Of a stretch of 64,000 nt of DNA, positions 33,179-43,857 are shown piece after piece. The position numbers and the translations under genes were made by a program. The notes under the pieces are model-generated. The model did no database searches and had not been told where the DNA came from. It was given only the letters and a program-made list of their open reading frames with translations. The DNA comes from Pseudozyma flocculosa PF-1 (lineage: Eukaryota; Basidiomycota; Ustilaginomycetes; Ustilaginales; Ustilaginaceae). Within the stretch, counting starts at the first letter, position 1. Each line of letters starts with the position of its first letter. Where the stretch lies: the NCBI RefSeq assembly GCF_000417875.1, contig NW_006920873.1, positions 291,101-355,100 on the forward strand, in the 5' to 3' direction.

Positions 33179-35080
33179 ATGTCGACGCTCGTCACGACCA
33201 CCGCCACGGCTGCTACGCTCGAAGTGATGGCCACATCGGAGGCGACCGACGGCCAGCGACGTGCGCGCCTCGTGGACCGGATGAAGTTCCGCCCTCCCGC
33301 CTCTGCCCTCACATCCAGCCGCGCTCTGATGGCGCGGAAACGTGCCGCACCTCCGTCACTGAGCACACGCCCGGTGGAAGCCGATGAGCGACGACCGCAC
33401 TCGCCCCCGCCTCGGCCATCGGAGCCCGCCACGCCCCCGAAACGAGCACCGCCACGGCAGCGACGTCGCAAAGTCCCCGTCAAGTTTCGTCGGCTCGCTC
33501 CGTCGCCCTCGCCCACTCCAGATCGTAGGAACACGCGCTCGGGCGACGCCGCCTCTGCAGCTGGTCCCTCTCGTCTTGCTGGAAGGGGAAGCGACGACGA
33601 CGACGACGAAGAGAGCAGTGATCAGCACAGCTCGCCCATCGGGACCTTTGGCGCGCCTCCGATCGGCCTAGGGAAGCGCAAGCATGCCGCGGCTGCCGGT
33701 CCTTCCAAGCCGGCGCGGTCGACCAAACGATCCCGTGTTCAGCTCGTGTCCGCACAATGTGACGTCGAGGAAGCACGGCACGATACGAGCGGAGACATCG
33801 ACGTCTCGGACATTTCTTGCTTCCCAACCTTGGCCCCGCGTTCCGCCTCGCGAGGGCAGAGCGAGGCCCGTCGTGAGGACGAAGAGAGGGATGAGAACGG
33901 GAACATCGACGAGCCTGGATCTCGGCCCGAGTACGACCAGGATCTCCAGCAAAGTCTGGCGCACGACCTCGGGGACGACACCGGGGCAGCCGCAGTCACG
34001 ACAGCGATGCGGACGCCATCCCTAGCGGCCGACGAAGCCACTTTCTCGAGATCGATGGCAAGTGTGAGCGCCAATCTTGCGCCGGACAGTCACGAAGATG
34101 CAGCGGGATCGTCAGCCTCTCGACCTGCCCCTGCAAAGCGCGCCCGTACGGCCCGAGTCGACTATCTCGCCGCTACAAACGAACCGACGGCTTCAATTCA
34201 GGCCGCCCGGCAAGCAGGTTGCCTGCTGCAGTCTCACGTCGAAGCCGGACGATGGACTCGTCCACAGGCCCCCGCCTTGCATCGCCAGAGCCAGGCGCAT
34301 CGCAGCAAACGAGTGCCGGATCACAAGAAGCAATTGGTGTTTCGCCACGCGGCGCCTGCAACCGCTTCGGTGCGGCAGGACTTCACGCTGTCGAACTCGG
34401 CTGCGTCCTACCGCGACGCCCTGCCAGACTGGGCCAGCTCAGCTTCTCTGATCCTCGCTGATGAGGCAGCGGACTTGCTCGAGTTCCAGCCATCGGGCCT
34501 ACCTTGCTCGGCTTCATTTGCCGGATATGCTGCGATCGCCGACGCCCGGTCCGACGAGCCAATTGCGGTCTCGCCAGGAAGCTGCCTCAATAGTGCCAAC
34601 CTCCTCATAGAGCAGTCGACCTGGGAAGCCCGGCTATGCAGCCCGAGGGCTCGCTACGAGATCGTCAAGCTGGTCGTGCCCATCTCGATCCCGGCCAGCC
34701 ATGCCGCGGCGAGCGATGCGATCTGGCTCGATGCAAACTCGACGCCCGCTCCTCACATACAGAGCGAAGGTCCGAGGAAGCTGGCCTGGCTTCCCGGCAC
34801 ATTTGCCAGCTTCGCGACATCACTCGCTGATCTCTTCGCATCAGCGTCGAGGAAAGGCAGGACCGAGAGCATCATGCTGGGCTACACGGCCCTTCGGCAT
34901 CGCAGCGGCACGCCACGCCAAGTCACTATCTACACCAACCTCGATCGTCTCGCTGAGCTGCGCGTCTGGCTGGCGCGGCTCGAGGTCGATGCGCACGGCA
35001 CCAGACCGTTCCGCCTCGACGGCCACGGGGCCAGACTGGTCGTCATCGATGCCAAGCGTCGCCCGCTGCTGGTCTTCTGA
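33179..35080 (+). CDS. orphan Arg/Ser-rich, largely disordered protein (probable nuclear)
   Basis: Single exon, 633 aa. I do not recognise a family. Residues about 40-115 are Pro/Arg-rich with strong basic clusters (KRAPPRQRRRKVPVKFRR), followed by an Asp/Glu run (GSDDDDDEESSD) and a second basic cluster (GLGKRKH ... STKRSR), which together look like nuclear localisation signals and disorder. From about residue 400 the composition becomes more ordered, with hydrophobic stretches such as RYEIVKLVVPISIP, GYTALRHR and a final RLVVIDAKRRPLLVF, suggesting a small folded C-terminal domain. Codon use is like that of its neighbours. It converges on the FAD oxidoreductase, with 186 bases between the stops. 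Confidence 0.7.
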   Translation: MSTLVTTTATAATLEVMATSEATDGQRRARLVDRMKFRPPASALTSSRALMARKRAAPPSLSTRPVEADERRPHSPPPRPSEPATPPKRAPPRQRRRKVPVKFRRLAPSPSPTPDRRNTRSGDAASAAGPSRLAGRGSDDDDDEESSDQHSSPIGTFGAPPIGLGKRKHAAAAGPSKPARSTKRSRVQLVSAQCDVEEARHDTSGDIDVSDISCFPTLAPRSASRGQSEARREDEERDENGNIDEPGSRPEYDQDLQQSLAHDLGDDTGAAAVTTAMRTPSLAADEATFSRSMASVSANLAPDSHEDAAGSSASRPAPAKRARTARVDYLAATNEPTASIQAARQAGCLLQSHVEAGRWTRPQAPALHRQSQAHRSKRVPDHKKQLVFRHAAPATASVRQDFTLSNSAASYRDALPDWASSASLILADEAADLLEFQPSGLPCSASFAGYAAIADARSDEPIAVSPGSCLNSANLLIEQSTWEARLCSPRARYEIVKLVVPISIPASHAAASDAIWLDANSTPAPHIQSEGPRKLAWLPGTFASFATSLADLFASASRKGRTESIMLGYTALRHRSGTPRQVTIYTNLDRLAELRVWLARLEVDAHGTRPFRLDGHGARLVVIDAKRRPLLVF

Positions 35081-35266
35081 GCCGCTGTCGCAATCAGGTG
35101 ACCGCCTCGTTCCGTGTCAGTAGAGAGATCTGCTTCCGTCTAGGTCTCGCTCGCACCGTATTTATATCGAGCTCCGTCTGTATTTCTAGCATGACACTAT
35201 CCTACTACCGCCGCACGGCTACCGTCGTCGTTTTCAGCGTCTAATCGAGGTACGTCCATTCTGATA

Positions 35267-37681
35267 TCAACCTTCGACCCGGAGCGACTCGAAGCCAAAG
35301 TGAGTAAAGCTCTTGGACCACGATGCGTCCGCTCCGTCCTCTTGTTGCTCAGTCTGCTTTGGTCCGCGCCCTCTCTCGCCGCCCTCTTCTTCTTTCGCGG
35401 AGGTGGTGGCAGCGCTGGCCGGAGGTGCGTCTGCCAAGAGCAAGCTTTGCAGCGCCGTAACGACCCTGTCCGCCGCCTCCCTCATCCCGCCCAGGTTGAA
35501 GGCGGCGGGACCGATCTGGAGAGCCGAGTAGGCTCCCACGACAAACAGGGGCAAGCCGCTGGCGTACTGCAGATCCTGCGTCAGGACCGGCAGACCGCCG
35601 TGGTGCGCGATCGGCCGGCTTGAGGTGAGCTCGCGCATGAAGGGTAGCGCGGAAAAGTCGAGCGAGGGACCCGTGGCGCTGAGAATGTAGTCGACCTCGA
35701 AGGTGCTTTGGCGGGGCGATGCGGGCGTCGAGGAAGCGGTGGCGGTGGTGCTGGTGGTGGTGTCGGAATCGAAACGGGCGCTGGTCGGCGACGAGGGTGG
35801 CGCTACGTCGTCCTGCGATGAAGACGAGGAAGAAGTGGAAGGCGAATCGAGGACGTCGCGATGCTCTGCCTTTATGCGGAGCCACTCCTCCTTTGACCGC
35901 CTCTTGTCCTCGTCAGCCATGGCCTCCCATTCTTCCCTCGCGGTTCTCTCTTCCTGCTTCGCCTTCGTCCTCTTCGAAACTTCGCCACACCACTCTGTCG
36001 TGACTGTCCACCGCTTTCCCTCTTCATCCCACTGCGTCTCGCGGCACTCTTCAAACGTCCTGATCTCGACCCTGCCCCTCTTCTCCAGCTCCCTCAGCAG
36101 TCGGGCGTACGGCGGGGTGACGCTCCCGCCGTTCCTCGCCTGCCTCAACATGCGCAGTCTCTCAGCGCCGTCTTCCGTCTGCCAGAAGTGCATCTTGGCC
36201 AAGTTGCTGTAGCGGCCCATCCACTCGAGACCGATGTCGAACGGCCGCACCTTGAGGTGGCCACGGAGGAGAAGGATTACCTTTTCCACGCCCCGATGCA
36301 GGGCAAGCGACGCCAGCTGCGCAGAGGTGAGTCCGCCGCCGATGAGCAGGAGCGTTGTTGGTCGGCCTGCTGCGATCCGGTGCGAGAGGTAAGCAGGCGG
36401 AAAGGTGAAGCTGGGCTGCGCAAAGGCCGATGAGTGCGCCCAACCCTCACTGAACGGCGGCGGGGGCGGCAGCTGAGGCGCCTCGGGTCGCGCGGCTGCA
36501 TCAGCTTGTGGCCTTGCTGCCTCGAGGAAGGAGGGTATGTTGGGTCGACCTCCCGGCCCGACGGCGCTCACGACCGCCCGGGCTCCAAAGGTGGTGCCAT
36601 CCGCAAGGCTCAGGTGGAATCCCGCCGTCTCGCCGGCGATGCCATTATGGACTGCATCAAGCCATTCCAGATGGACCACCTCTCCCTTGAGCATGGTGAC
36701 CGGCGCCTCATTTCGGACGGAGTCTTCATGATGAGACTCGGTCCAATCGACCGCATCTGGCCATCTACCTGCGTCACAGGTACCTCGAAGGCCATAGCGC
36801 TTCACGACGCCGTCCTGGATAAAGTCGCGGAAGAGGTCGGTGCTGGGCGTGAAGTAGTCTTTGCGATCGCGCTCGTTGACGGCAGGGCCGTAGATCTTGA
36901 GAAGGCGGGCGTAGTGACGGTCGTTTCGCTGGGCTTTGCACTTGTGCTTCGACACCTCGCGTCCCACGACGCCTGGGATCTCGACCAAGTCCGGCGGTGC
37001 CGCTGTTTCGCTCGACGAGACTGCTTCGAACGAACGGCGCTTTGTCCTACCTCTCGTCTTGGGACGATGGGAACGCTGCTGTGGCGAGCAGACATCGTCG
37101 TGGGCGGCCAGAACACTTTGCCAGACGAAGTCGGAGCTGCCCTGCCTCGACTTGCCTTCCCTCTGGGCGAATGCGAGGAGCGCATCGAGGTCCGAGGGAT
37201 CCGGGTGGAAGAACAGCGGCGAACGGAGGTGTCGAATCTCGTAGGCGGCAAAGAGACGATGCCAGAGAGCCATCCACCCTTCGCCGATCTTGTCAATGAC
37301 GAGGATGCGTATCCTCCCATCGCAGTCGCAGGCTCCTTGGCCGCCGTCTCCGAGGCTCTTCGGGTCGGCGCGCCGGTGTCGCGTCGATCTCGATCCGTCC
37401 TTGCGCGTCCGGACGAGCGGCGTCGTCGGGCGGCGCGCGGACCGATTGAGCCAGTGCAGATGGCGGTGCTCATCTTCGGTGTACAGCGCCGCGGGTCGCG
37501 ATTCGAGGATCCGGCAGACGAGGGCGAGGGCTGCTGGGCCGGATCCGATGACGACCAGGTCGAAGAAGGCCGACGGTTCCGGCGCGGGTGTGCGGGTGAC
37601 CTTGACCGCGCTCGATGCGGCCTCTGTCTGTATTGCCTGGTCGAGCGAGGGAGTGATGCGGTGCGGAGCGAGGCCTTTCAT
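35267..37681 (-). CDS. FAD/NAD(P)-binding oxidoreductase (flavin monooxygenase-like)
   Basis: Single exon, 804 aa. An N-terminal Rossmann motif VVIGSGPAALALV (GSGPA at residues 46-50) should bind FAD. The segment WHRLFAAYEIRHLRSPLFFHPDP follows, which I associate with L-ornithine/lysine N-monooxygenase-like and related bacterial FAD proteins. A second dinucleotide site, LLLIGGGLTSAQLASLAL, probably binds NAD(P)H, and the ILSATG motif (in VDYILSATGPSLDF) is typical of class B-type flavoproteins. Between residues ~90 and 250 there are Arg-rich, low-complexity inserts, and a long Glu/Lys-rich helix with KEEWLRIKAEHRD lies near 580-610. The substrate is unknown and no biosynthetic cluster surrounds it. 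It is divergent from the DUR3-like transporter, 1.7 kb away. Confidence 0.75.
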   Translation of the reverse strand: MKGLAPHRITPSLDQAIQTEAASSAVKVTRTPAPEPSAFFDLVVIGSGPAALALVCRILESRPAALYTEDEHRHLHWLNRSARRPTTPLVRTRKDGSRSTRHRRADPKSLGDGGQGACDCDGRIRILVIDKIGEGWMALWHRLFAAYEIRHLRSPLFFHPDPSDLDALLAFAQREGKSRQGSSDFVWQSVLAAHDDVCSPQQRSHRPKTRGRTKRRSFEAVSSSETAAPPDLVEIPGVVGREVSKHKCKAQRNDRHYARLLKIYGPAVNERDRKDYFTPSTDLFRDFIQDGVVKRYGLRGTCDAGRWPDAVDWTESHHEDSVRNEAPVTMLKGEVVHLEWLDAVHNGIAGETAGFHLSLADGTTFGARAVVSAVGPGGRPNIPSFLEAARPQADAAARPEAPQLPPPPPFSEGWAHSSAFAQPSFTFPPAYLSHRIAAGRPTTLLLIGGGLTSAQLASLALHRGVEKVILLLRGHLKVRPFDIGLEWMGRYSNLAKMHFWQTEDGAERLRMLRQARNGGSVTPPYARLLRELEKRGRVEIRTFEECRETQWDEEGKRWTVTTEWCGEVSKRTKAKQEERTAREEWEAMADEDKRRSKEEWLRIKAEHRDVLDSPSTSSSSSSQDDVAPPSSPTSARFDSDTTTSTTATASSTPASPRQSTFEVDYILSATGPSLDFSALPFMRELTSSRPIAHHGGLPVLTQDLQYASGLPLFVVGAYSALQIGPAAFNLGGMREAADRVVTALQSLLLADAPPASAATTSAKEEEGGERGRGPKQTEQQEDGADASWSKSFTHFGFESLRVEG

Positions 37682-39349
37682 CGTCGAGCAGGTATGGTCT
37701 TGGGGCAGCGTGTTGTCGTCCTGGAGATGTGGGTGAGTGGGCCATCATCGAGGCTCTCGTATCCTGCTCCTTTATCACCGGGCGTGCGAGGGCGCTACCT
37801 TCTTCGATACTCGAAGGCAACCGACCGCTTTCCGACCCGGAGAGGAGCTCTCGGGTACCCTTGTGGCCATCATGGTCTCCATTCGGCAGCAGTGAGACGT
37901 GATGCTGCAGGATGTACCGTTTAATCGTGGCCACGACCCAGACGACGACGGTCGCGGTCATGACTGGCAAGGTACTCCCACTTAAGGCCCTCCCTACCTT
38001 TCGAGCCGCCGACTTCTCTGATCAGCCCTCTAGCTTTACGCAGTGTTCCAGACGACGAGCTTGGCATCCTCGCTGAGCGGATGTATGGGTTGAGCGAGTC
38101 GGTGGTGCTCAGAGCGGCATGAGTTAGGATGGCAGCGAGGAGTGAGGAGGATCGGCTCACCGTCGTGGCCCAACCTGACAGGTCCACATCCATGCTGCGA
38201 CCCCTCTGCCGTACGAGTCAGTCTAGCCAGCCTGGGAACGTACGTAGCATCACGGCACCACGGCGGAGGGTGGTGTGATGCGTTGGGCCTGCGAGGGCTG
38301 TCAAACGTGCGCAGCCCGGCTGTCAAAGGAAAGTGACCTGGCGGTGCCGTCTGCAACACCACCTTCCAAGACTTCCGTCGCCATCATCCCGGCTCGCCAT
38401 CACACCATTCAATCTCATATCCCCTCAGATCCCGTCGCGCGAGTCGCGACCCTCATCGAATAGGCAGCTCCCTGGTGGCGCCTTTGGATGCGCCGAGCGT
38501 TGCCTGTGAAACGACAGGGTGCACTCTGCCTCTGTGCGTCGCTGATCCTGGATCTTCTTCGGGAGGGGCCAAGGATCGCCCTCTCTTCATATTCTCACGG
38601 CAGCTCGCGCGCCAGCGGCATTGCGTGATGGCCCCGCCGTCCTGACCCACGGTAGCCTCCTTATCTATCCGCCGCCGTCCAAACGTCTACCCCACTGACA
38701 ATCCTCGCACAGAGCTCATCTTCTTGACCTTGCCGAAAGCATGAAGTGCTGCGTCTCCTCCATTGAGCCTTCGTCCTCCTAGCAGGTTCAAAGCTCCCTC
38801 CTCGCCCTCCAAGCTTCGCGCTCGGTTCCCCTTTTGGGTCGATTTCAATCTATCGAGAAGATGGCAACATACCGACCAACCCAATGGCACCATCGACATT
38901 ATGCTGCCCCCGCTCCGTCAGCACCAGATCTAGCTCGATAGCCGCCGCCGGTGGCATGCAGGCACGGTACACATGGCAAGCTGGTCTTCAAGGCAATCAC
39001 GAGCGTTGGTCACAGAGTCCCGACGCAGCGTCGAGATCATGCAAGGAAGGAGGAGGCGGTCGCTGCCCCGCACCGGTCGAACGCGATGAAGCCTACAGTA
39101 TCTCTGACTCGAGGTGCTGACGGGCAGGCCGGGCTGGTACAGTAGCCGCTGCGGGTCAAAGATGATGGCTCGTGGACGCAGAGCTTGCTGCCCATTCACG
39201 TCGGCCCCACATGCTACATAAGAACCAGCGCTCGACGTCCTGTTGCGCAGCTTGAAGGGCAAGTCTCGCCCCTCTTCTTGCTACCGCACCTCGCTCAAAG
39301 GTCGCTCCAACCAGTCCCTCGCCTTCGTCACCCCTTCGCATCTGCCACG
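37682..39349. promoter_or_regulatory. 1.7 kb divergent intergenic region
   Basis: This lies between the FAD oxidoreductase and DUR3-like start codons. Several open frames of 60-110 codons cross it, but none has a convincing start, splice pattern or family motif. I see nothing definable. Confidence 0.4.
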
Positions 39350-41714
39350 ATGCCATCGACGCCGCCCCTGTCGCAGGGCGTTGGCTATGGCGTTGTCATC
39401 GGCCTCGGGGCGCTCTTCGCCATCGTCGTCGTCGGCATCTCGCGCTCGTTGACGCGCTTCGCCGGCCTCTCCAAGGACGCCGAGGAGTTCTCCGTGGCGC
39501 GCCGTTCGCTCGGCACGGGCCTGACCGCGGCCGCCGTCATCTCGTCGTGGACGTGGTCGACGACGCTGCTGTCGAGCGTGTCGACGGCGTACAACTACGG
39601 CGTGGCGGGCGCCATGCTCTACGCCTCGGGCAACTGCACCCAGATCGTCCTCTTTTCGACACTGGCCATCCAGCTCAAGCGGCGCGCCCCCTCGGTCCAC
39701 ACCTACCTCGAGCTGGTCCGGCTGCGCTTCGGCCTGCTGCCGCACCTCACCTACATCTTCTTTGCGCTCGCCACCAACATTCTCGTCTGCAGCTCCGTCC
39801 TCCTCGGCGGCGCGGCCGCCATCAACGCCATCACGGGCGTCAACGTATATGCCTCCCTCTTCCTCCTGCCCGCCTCGGTCGTCGCCTACACCCTCCGCGG
39901 CGGCCTCCGCTCCACCATCCTCGCAGACTACCTCCACACCGTCGTCATCTTCATCATCCTCTTTGTCTTCTTCCTCCGGACCTACGCCACCTTCCCGCAG
40001 CTCGGTTCGCCAGCCGCCGTCTACCAGAAGCTGGTCGAAGCCAGCGTCCCTGGCCCGGTCGAGGGCAACTACGAGGGCTCCTACCTCACCCTGAAGACCA
40101 GCGGCGGTGTCCAGTTTGCCTGGCTGAGGTGAGTGCCCGGGCCTGCTGCCGGCCATCTTTGCTGGCACGGAAGCCCCCACTTCGGCCATTGTCCGCGGCA
40201 AGAAAATCGCCTCGACGCGTGTCCTGACCGTCCTTCTTCTTCCACCACAACCATCCCTACCCATCCATCCCTCCTCTCTCGCAACACAACCACCTACATC
40301 GCCTCGTTCTCATGCCGTCTGCACCGCCAGCTTCATGGAATACACGGGCGTCGTATTCCTAGACGCCAGCTTTCACCAAAAGGGCGTCGCGGCGACGCCA
40401 GAGGCAGCGCTGCCAGGCTATTTGATCGGCGGCCTGGCATGGTTCTCGATCCCGTTCTGCCTGGCAACGACGGCGGGCCTAGCGGCGCTCGCGCTCGAGA
40501 CGACGTCACCCTCTTTTCCGACCTACCCAAACCGCATCCCGCCCGCGGACGTCAGCGCCGGACTCGTGCTGCCCTACGCGGCGCAGGCCATCCTGGGCAA
40601 GGGCGGATCCGCGGCGGTGCTGCTGCTCATGTTCATGAGCTGCACCTCGGCCATCTCGGCGCAGATGGTCGGCGTGTCGACGGTGGTGTCGTACGACATC
40701 TTCAAGACCTACTTCCGGCCCAGCATCCGCTCCGACTCGCTGCTGCGCGTCAACCAGGTCGTCGTGGTCGGCTTCGGCCTGTTTGCCGCGGCGTTCGGCT
40801 CGCTGCTACACGGCATCGGCCTTGACCTCGGCATCATCTACAACCTCACCGGCATCTTCACGGGCGCCGGGCTGAGCCCGCTCATCTTTATCTTCTTTGA
40901 CCACCGCCTGCATCCGCTCGCCGTCTTCCCGGGCATCTGGGTCAACTTTATCGCGGGCGTCGCCGTGTGGCTCGGCGTGGCGTACAAGGAGTACGGCGTC
41001 ATCAACCTCTCGTCGGTCGGCGGCCTCACCCCGTGCCTCTCGGGCTGCGCGACGGGCATCGGCGTCGGTCTGGTGGTGTCGACGCTCAGCGTCCTCTTCT
41101 TCCCGCGTCCCTTTGACTGGTCCACCATCCCGCACCTCCTCAAACAGCAGCAGCAGCAGGCCAAGGCCCTCGGCGGCGACAGCGACGATGCAAGCGACGA
41201 CGAGGTCGAGATTGTCGAAAACGACCCTCGGTACAGCAAGGTGCGGCTGGACCGGAGCCTCCGCATCGCGCTAGCTGCGGGCGCCACCGTCTTCCTCGTC
41301 ATCACCATCATCTGGCCCTTTTCCCTCTACCGCGACTACATCTTCGGCAATGGCTTCTTCACCGGCTGGGTCATTGCCAGCTTCATCTGGGCCTGGCTCG
41401 CCTTTTTCGGCGTGGGCATCTACCCGCTCTACGAGGGCCTGCCCGTCTTCAAGCAGATCTGGCACGGTCTCGCCGCGCACCTCGCCGGGCGACGCCTCGA
41501 CGGCCAGAGAGCGAGGTCGTCGACGACGACGACGACCAGGTCGGGCAGCCAAGACGATGGTCGCATCCCGACGCTCGAAAAGTCTGCACGGGGAGCTCCG
41601 GCAGACGGAAGCGGGGCGAGGAGCACCGCGAGCGACCAAGGGTCCGACGAGATTGCCAAAGGCCCTCGCACCTCGCCCGGGAGCGAGAACGAAAAGGTCA
41701 TCGCCCTCGCCTAA
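39350..41714 (+). CDS. DUR3: DUR3-like urea/polyamine active transporter (solute:sodium symporter family)
   Basis: DUR3 proteins import urea (and in yeast polyamines) across the plasma membrane. I assemble join(39350..40128,40331..41714), 720 aa, phase 2 at the single intron, matching the ~700 aa of the family. Exon 1 begins GVGYGVVIGLGALFAIVVVG and contains DAEEFSVARRSLGTGLTAAAVISSWTWSTTLLSS, the diagnostic N-terminal symporter stretch, with about seven membrane helices. Exon 2 has TPEAALPGYLIGGLAWFSIPF, TYPNRIPPADVSAGLVLPYAAQAILG and SAISAQMVGVSTVVSYDIFKTYF, all characteristic of DUR3. The cytosolic tail is Ser/Thr/Arg-rich. Specificity (urea or another small solute) cannot be read from sequence. 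Nitrogen-controlled expression would be expected from the family but is not visible here. Confidence 0.88.
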
Positions 41715-42234
41715 ACGGCCCACCGAGCCCGCTCCTCTCGTGCCTCGTCCCTCTCCCCTCTTCCGCCTCTCCGCCCTAGCTTCCCGATCGCCGCCTCGCC
41801 TCCTTTATACCAGACCTCATCCTTCTGACCCCGCGCCTCACGCTCCTGTCCCCTGATAGCCTCGCTGCGGCGCAACGAGATGAATGACGTGGTATTGAAT
41901 GCGCTTGGTGGTGCTGGCTGAGCTGGGCTGGGCTGGGCTGCTACAGAGAATGGCCCATGTCGCGACGACGGCGCCGCATGTGCTGTGCTGAACGGGGGAA
42001 AACGTGGTGCGTGTGGTGTGTAGGTGCTGGGGCGCGACAATGCTAGGATGGGAAAAGAGGATGCCTCTGACGGTCGGGACTCGTCGACCGATCCTCGTAC
42101 GAAATCCGGCGCAACCAGTTGCGGAATGAGTGAGTGTCCTCGGACGATCCGCCGCGGACTTGACGCCGTGCGGGGTATGTACAGAATGAACGTCGAGAGG
42201 GAAGGGCGGCGCTGAGGGCCCGCGCCCCGGCCCT
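41715..42234. other. intergenic, convergent 3' regions
   Basis: This is 520 bases between convergent stops. It contains a short GGCTG run near 41920-41938. No gene seen. Confidence 0.45.
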
Positions 42235-43857
42235 TCAGTACTTCCACGAGCCGCGGAAGAGGTGGACGAGCCGCGAGGTCGGCTGGATCCTGTCGGCCGG
42301 GTTGAAGCCAGACGAGGGGAGGATGACAATGTCGCGGATCTGGACGGGCTGCGTGAGGCCAACGAGATCCTCGGGCCGGACGCCGGCGGCGGCGTAGAGG
42401 TACGAGACGACCGCGTCCGTCCAGACGGCGGGGCCCGTCCACTCCTCGACGCTGTTGGTGTGCCAGCCCCAGCGCCACGCGCCCGCCTGCCACTTCCACT
42501 GGTAGTGAATCGTCTGCCAAGGCTCCGAGGTGCGCTCCCGGCGCGCCTGGGCCTGCTCGGTGCGGTGGTGCGGGTCCCGCTCGCCCCATCCCCATCCGTC
42601 GGCGAAGCCGTCGCGCTCCTTTTCGGCCTCGTTGGCGCGGTAGATTTCCGACGCCTGCAGCACGCGGCGCAGCACGTCGAGCAGGATCGGGTGGTTGGGC
42701 GCCAGGTGCATCGTCCACTGCACAAACTGCAGCGAGCGGTGGCGGTTCATGGGCAGGATCCTCGCGCGCTCAAACCAGGCGCGGATGCTGGCGTTTTCCG
42801 TCGGGTCCGACTCGATGCCGATAATGGCGCGGATCGGCTCCCGCTCCCGCTCCACGGCGGAATTGACCCCAGCAGCGTCCTTGCCATCGGCCAGCCTGGC
42901 CTTGACCGCCGCCGCTGCCGTCTTCTTCCACTGCAGCGACGGGCTGCCGACCATGTTGGTGAAGAGGACATCGCCGTGGTCGGGGAGCAAGGTCGAGAGC
43001 GGGACGGCGTCCTTGGCCCAGTCCGACAGCGGCATCAGGGGCACCGTGTCCATGTCGCTCCAGGTGCCTCCTTCGAGCAGCAGCAGGAGGTACCGCAGCA
43101 GGTCCGCCTTGAGGATGAAGCGGGGCATCTCGTCCCAGATCCGCTTGATTTCGGTGCCATGCCAGTGCTTCTCTACCCACGCCTCGGCCGCCGCGTCGTC
43201 GAGGAACTTGGGGTCCGCGCCCATTTGCGTCCACTTCGATGCCCAGACGTTGGGCGCGGGCTTGCCGTCGGAGGACCAGATGGTCTTGGGCACGACGCTC
43301 CAGGGCTTCTTGGGGTCGGACGGCTCCTGTCCAGCTTCGAGAATCGATGGTGGCGGGTATCGAATCTGGTCAAGGTGGCGTGAGAGGGCGCTGCGGGCAT
43401 GCTCGGTGGGGATCTGGGTGGCGAGGGTTTGATTGAGGTATTTGAGGTACAGCTCGGGCGGCAGGTTGATGTAGTTTGGCGGACGGAAGAAGGTGTAGGC
43501 GCAGATGTAGAGGGTCGACGCGATCGCGAGAGCGACGGCGAAGAAGAGACATCTCCGTGACGGCCGCTTCCTCGATAGGCGCGGGATGATGGTCGTGTAG
43601 CGCGAGGGCGGACGGTAGCCTGGGGGCGGAGAGGTGATGCGCTCTGCTCCGTCTATCGAGTAGATCGAGTCGGAATGGACGCGATCCGTGGACCCTCCGG
43701 CGATGTTGCCGTCGTCGTGGCCGTGGTAGAGGGGCGAGTAGGCTTGTCGCTCCTTGAACGAGAGCGAGACCTCCTTTGTGGGGGAGCGGTAGGGCTGCAG
43801 GCCGATGCCGCGGTCCGCCGAGGAGCCCTTTGCGCCGAGACCCAGGATGTTGAACAT
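42235..43857 (-). CDS. Och1-like GT32 glycosyltransferase (type II membrane protein)
   Basis: 540 aa from the ATG at 43857 (MFNILGLGAKG). An in-frame start 87 codons upstream (44118) is open, but the extra segment is low-complexity and I prefer the shorter form. A cytosolic tail of about 100 residues precedes one membrane helix (residues ~103-124, CLFFAVALAIAST...), as in Golgi type II transferases. The lumenal part shows the GT32 core: VPKTIWSSDGK, the helix FILKADLLRYLLLLLEGGTWSDMD with the DXD metal site Asp268-Met-Asp270, and LQFVQWTMHLAPNHPILLDVLRR. Yeast Och1 starts the outer N-glycan chain with an alpha-1,6-mannose; related fungal paralogues make other mannosyl linkages, so the exact linkage is open. 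Confidence 0.85.
   Translation of the reverse strand: MFNILGLGAKGSSADRGIGLQPYRSPTKEVSLSFKERQAYSPLYHGHDDGNIAGGSTDRVHSDSIYSIDGAERITSPPPGYRPPSRYTTIIPRLSRKRPSRRCLFFAVALAIASTLYICAYTFFRPPNYINLPPELYLKYLNQTLATQIPTEHARSALSRHLDQIRYPPPSILEAGQEPSDPKKPWSVVPKTIWSSDGKPAPNVWASKWTQMGADPKFLDDAAAEAWVEKHWHGTEIKRIWDEMPRFILKADLLRYLLLLLEGGTWSDMDTVPLMPLSDWAKDAVPLSTLLPDHGDVLFTNMVGSPSLQWKKTAAAAVKARLADGKDAAGVNSAVEREREPIRAIIGIESDPTENASIRAWFERARILPMNRHRSLQFVQWTMHLAPNHPILLDVLRRVLQASEIYRANEAEKERDGFADGWGWGERDPHHRTEQAQARRERTSEPWQTIHYQWKWQAGAWRWGWHTNSVEEWTGPAVWTDAVVSYLYAAAGVRPEDLVGLTQPVQIRDIVILPSSGFNPADRIQPTSRLVHLFRGSWKY

Noticed and set aside
36434..37924. 496-codon open frame on the + strand over the FAD oxidoreductase
   Set aside because: It is antisense to a gene with two dinucleotide-binding motifs and has no recognisable content itself.
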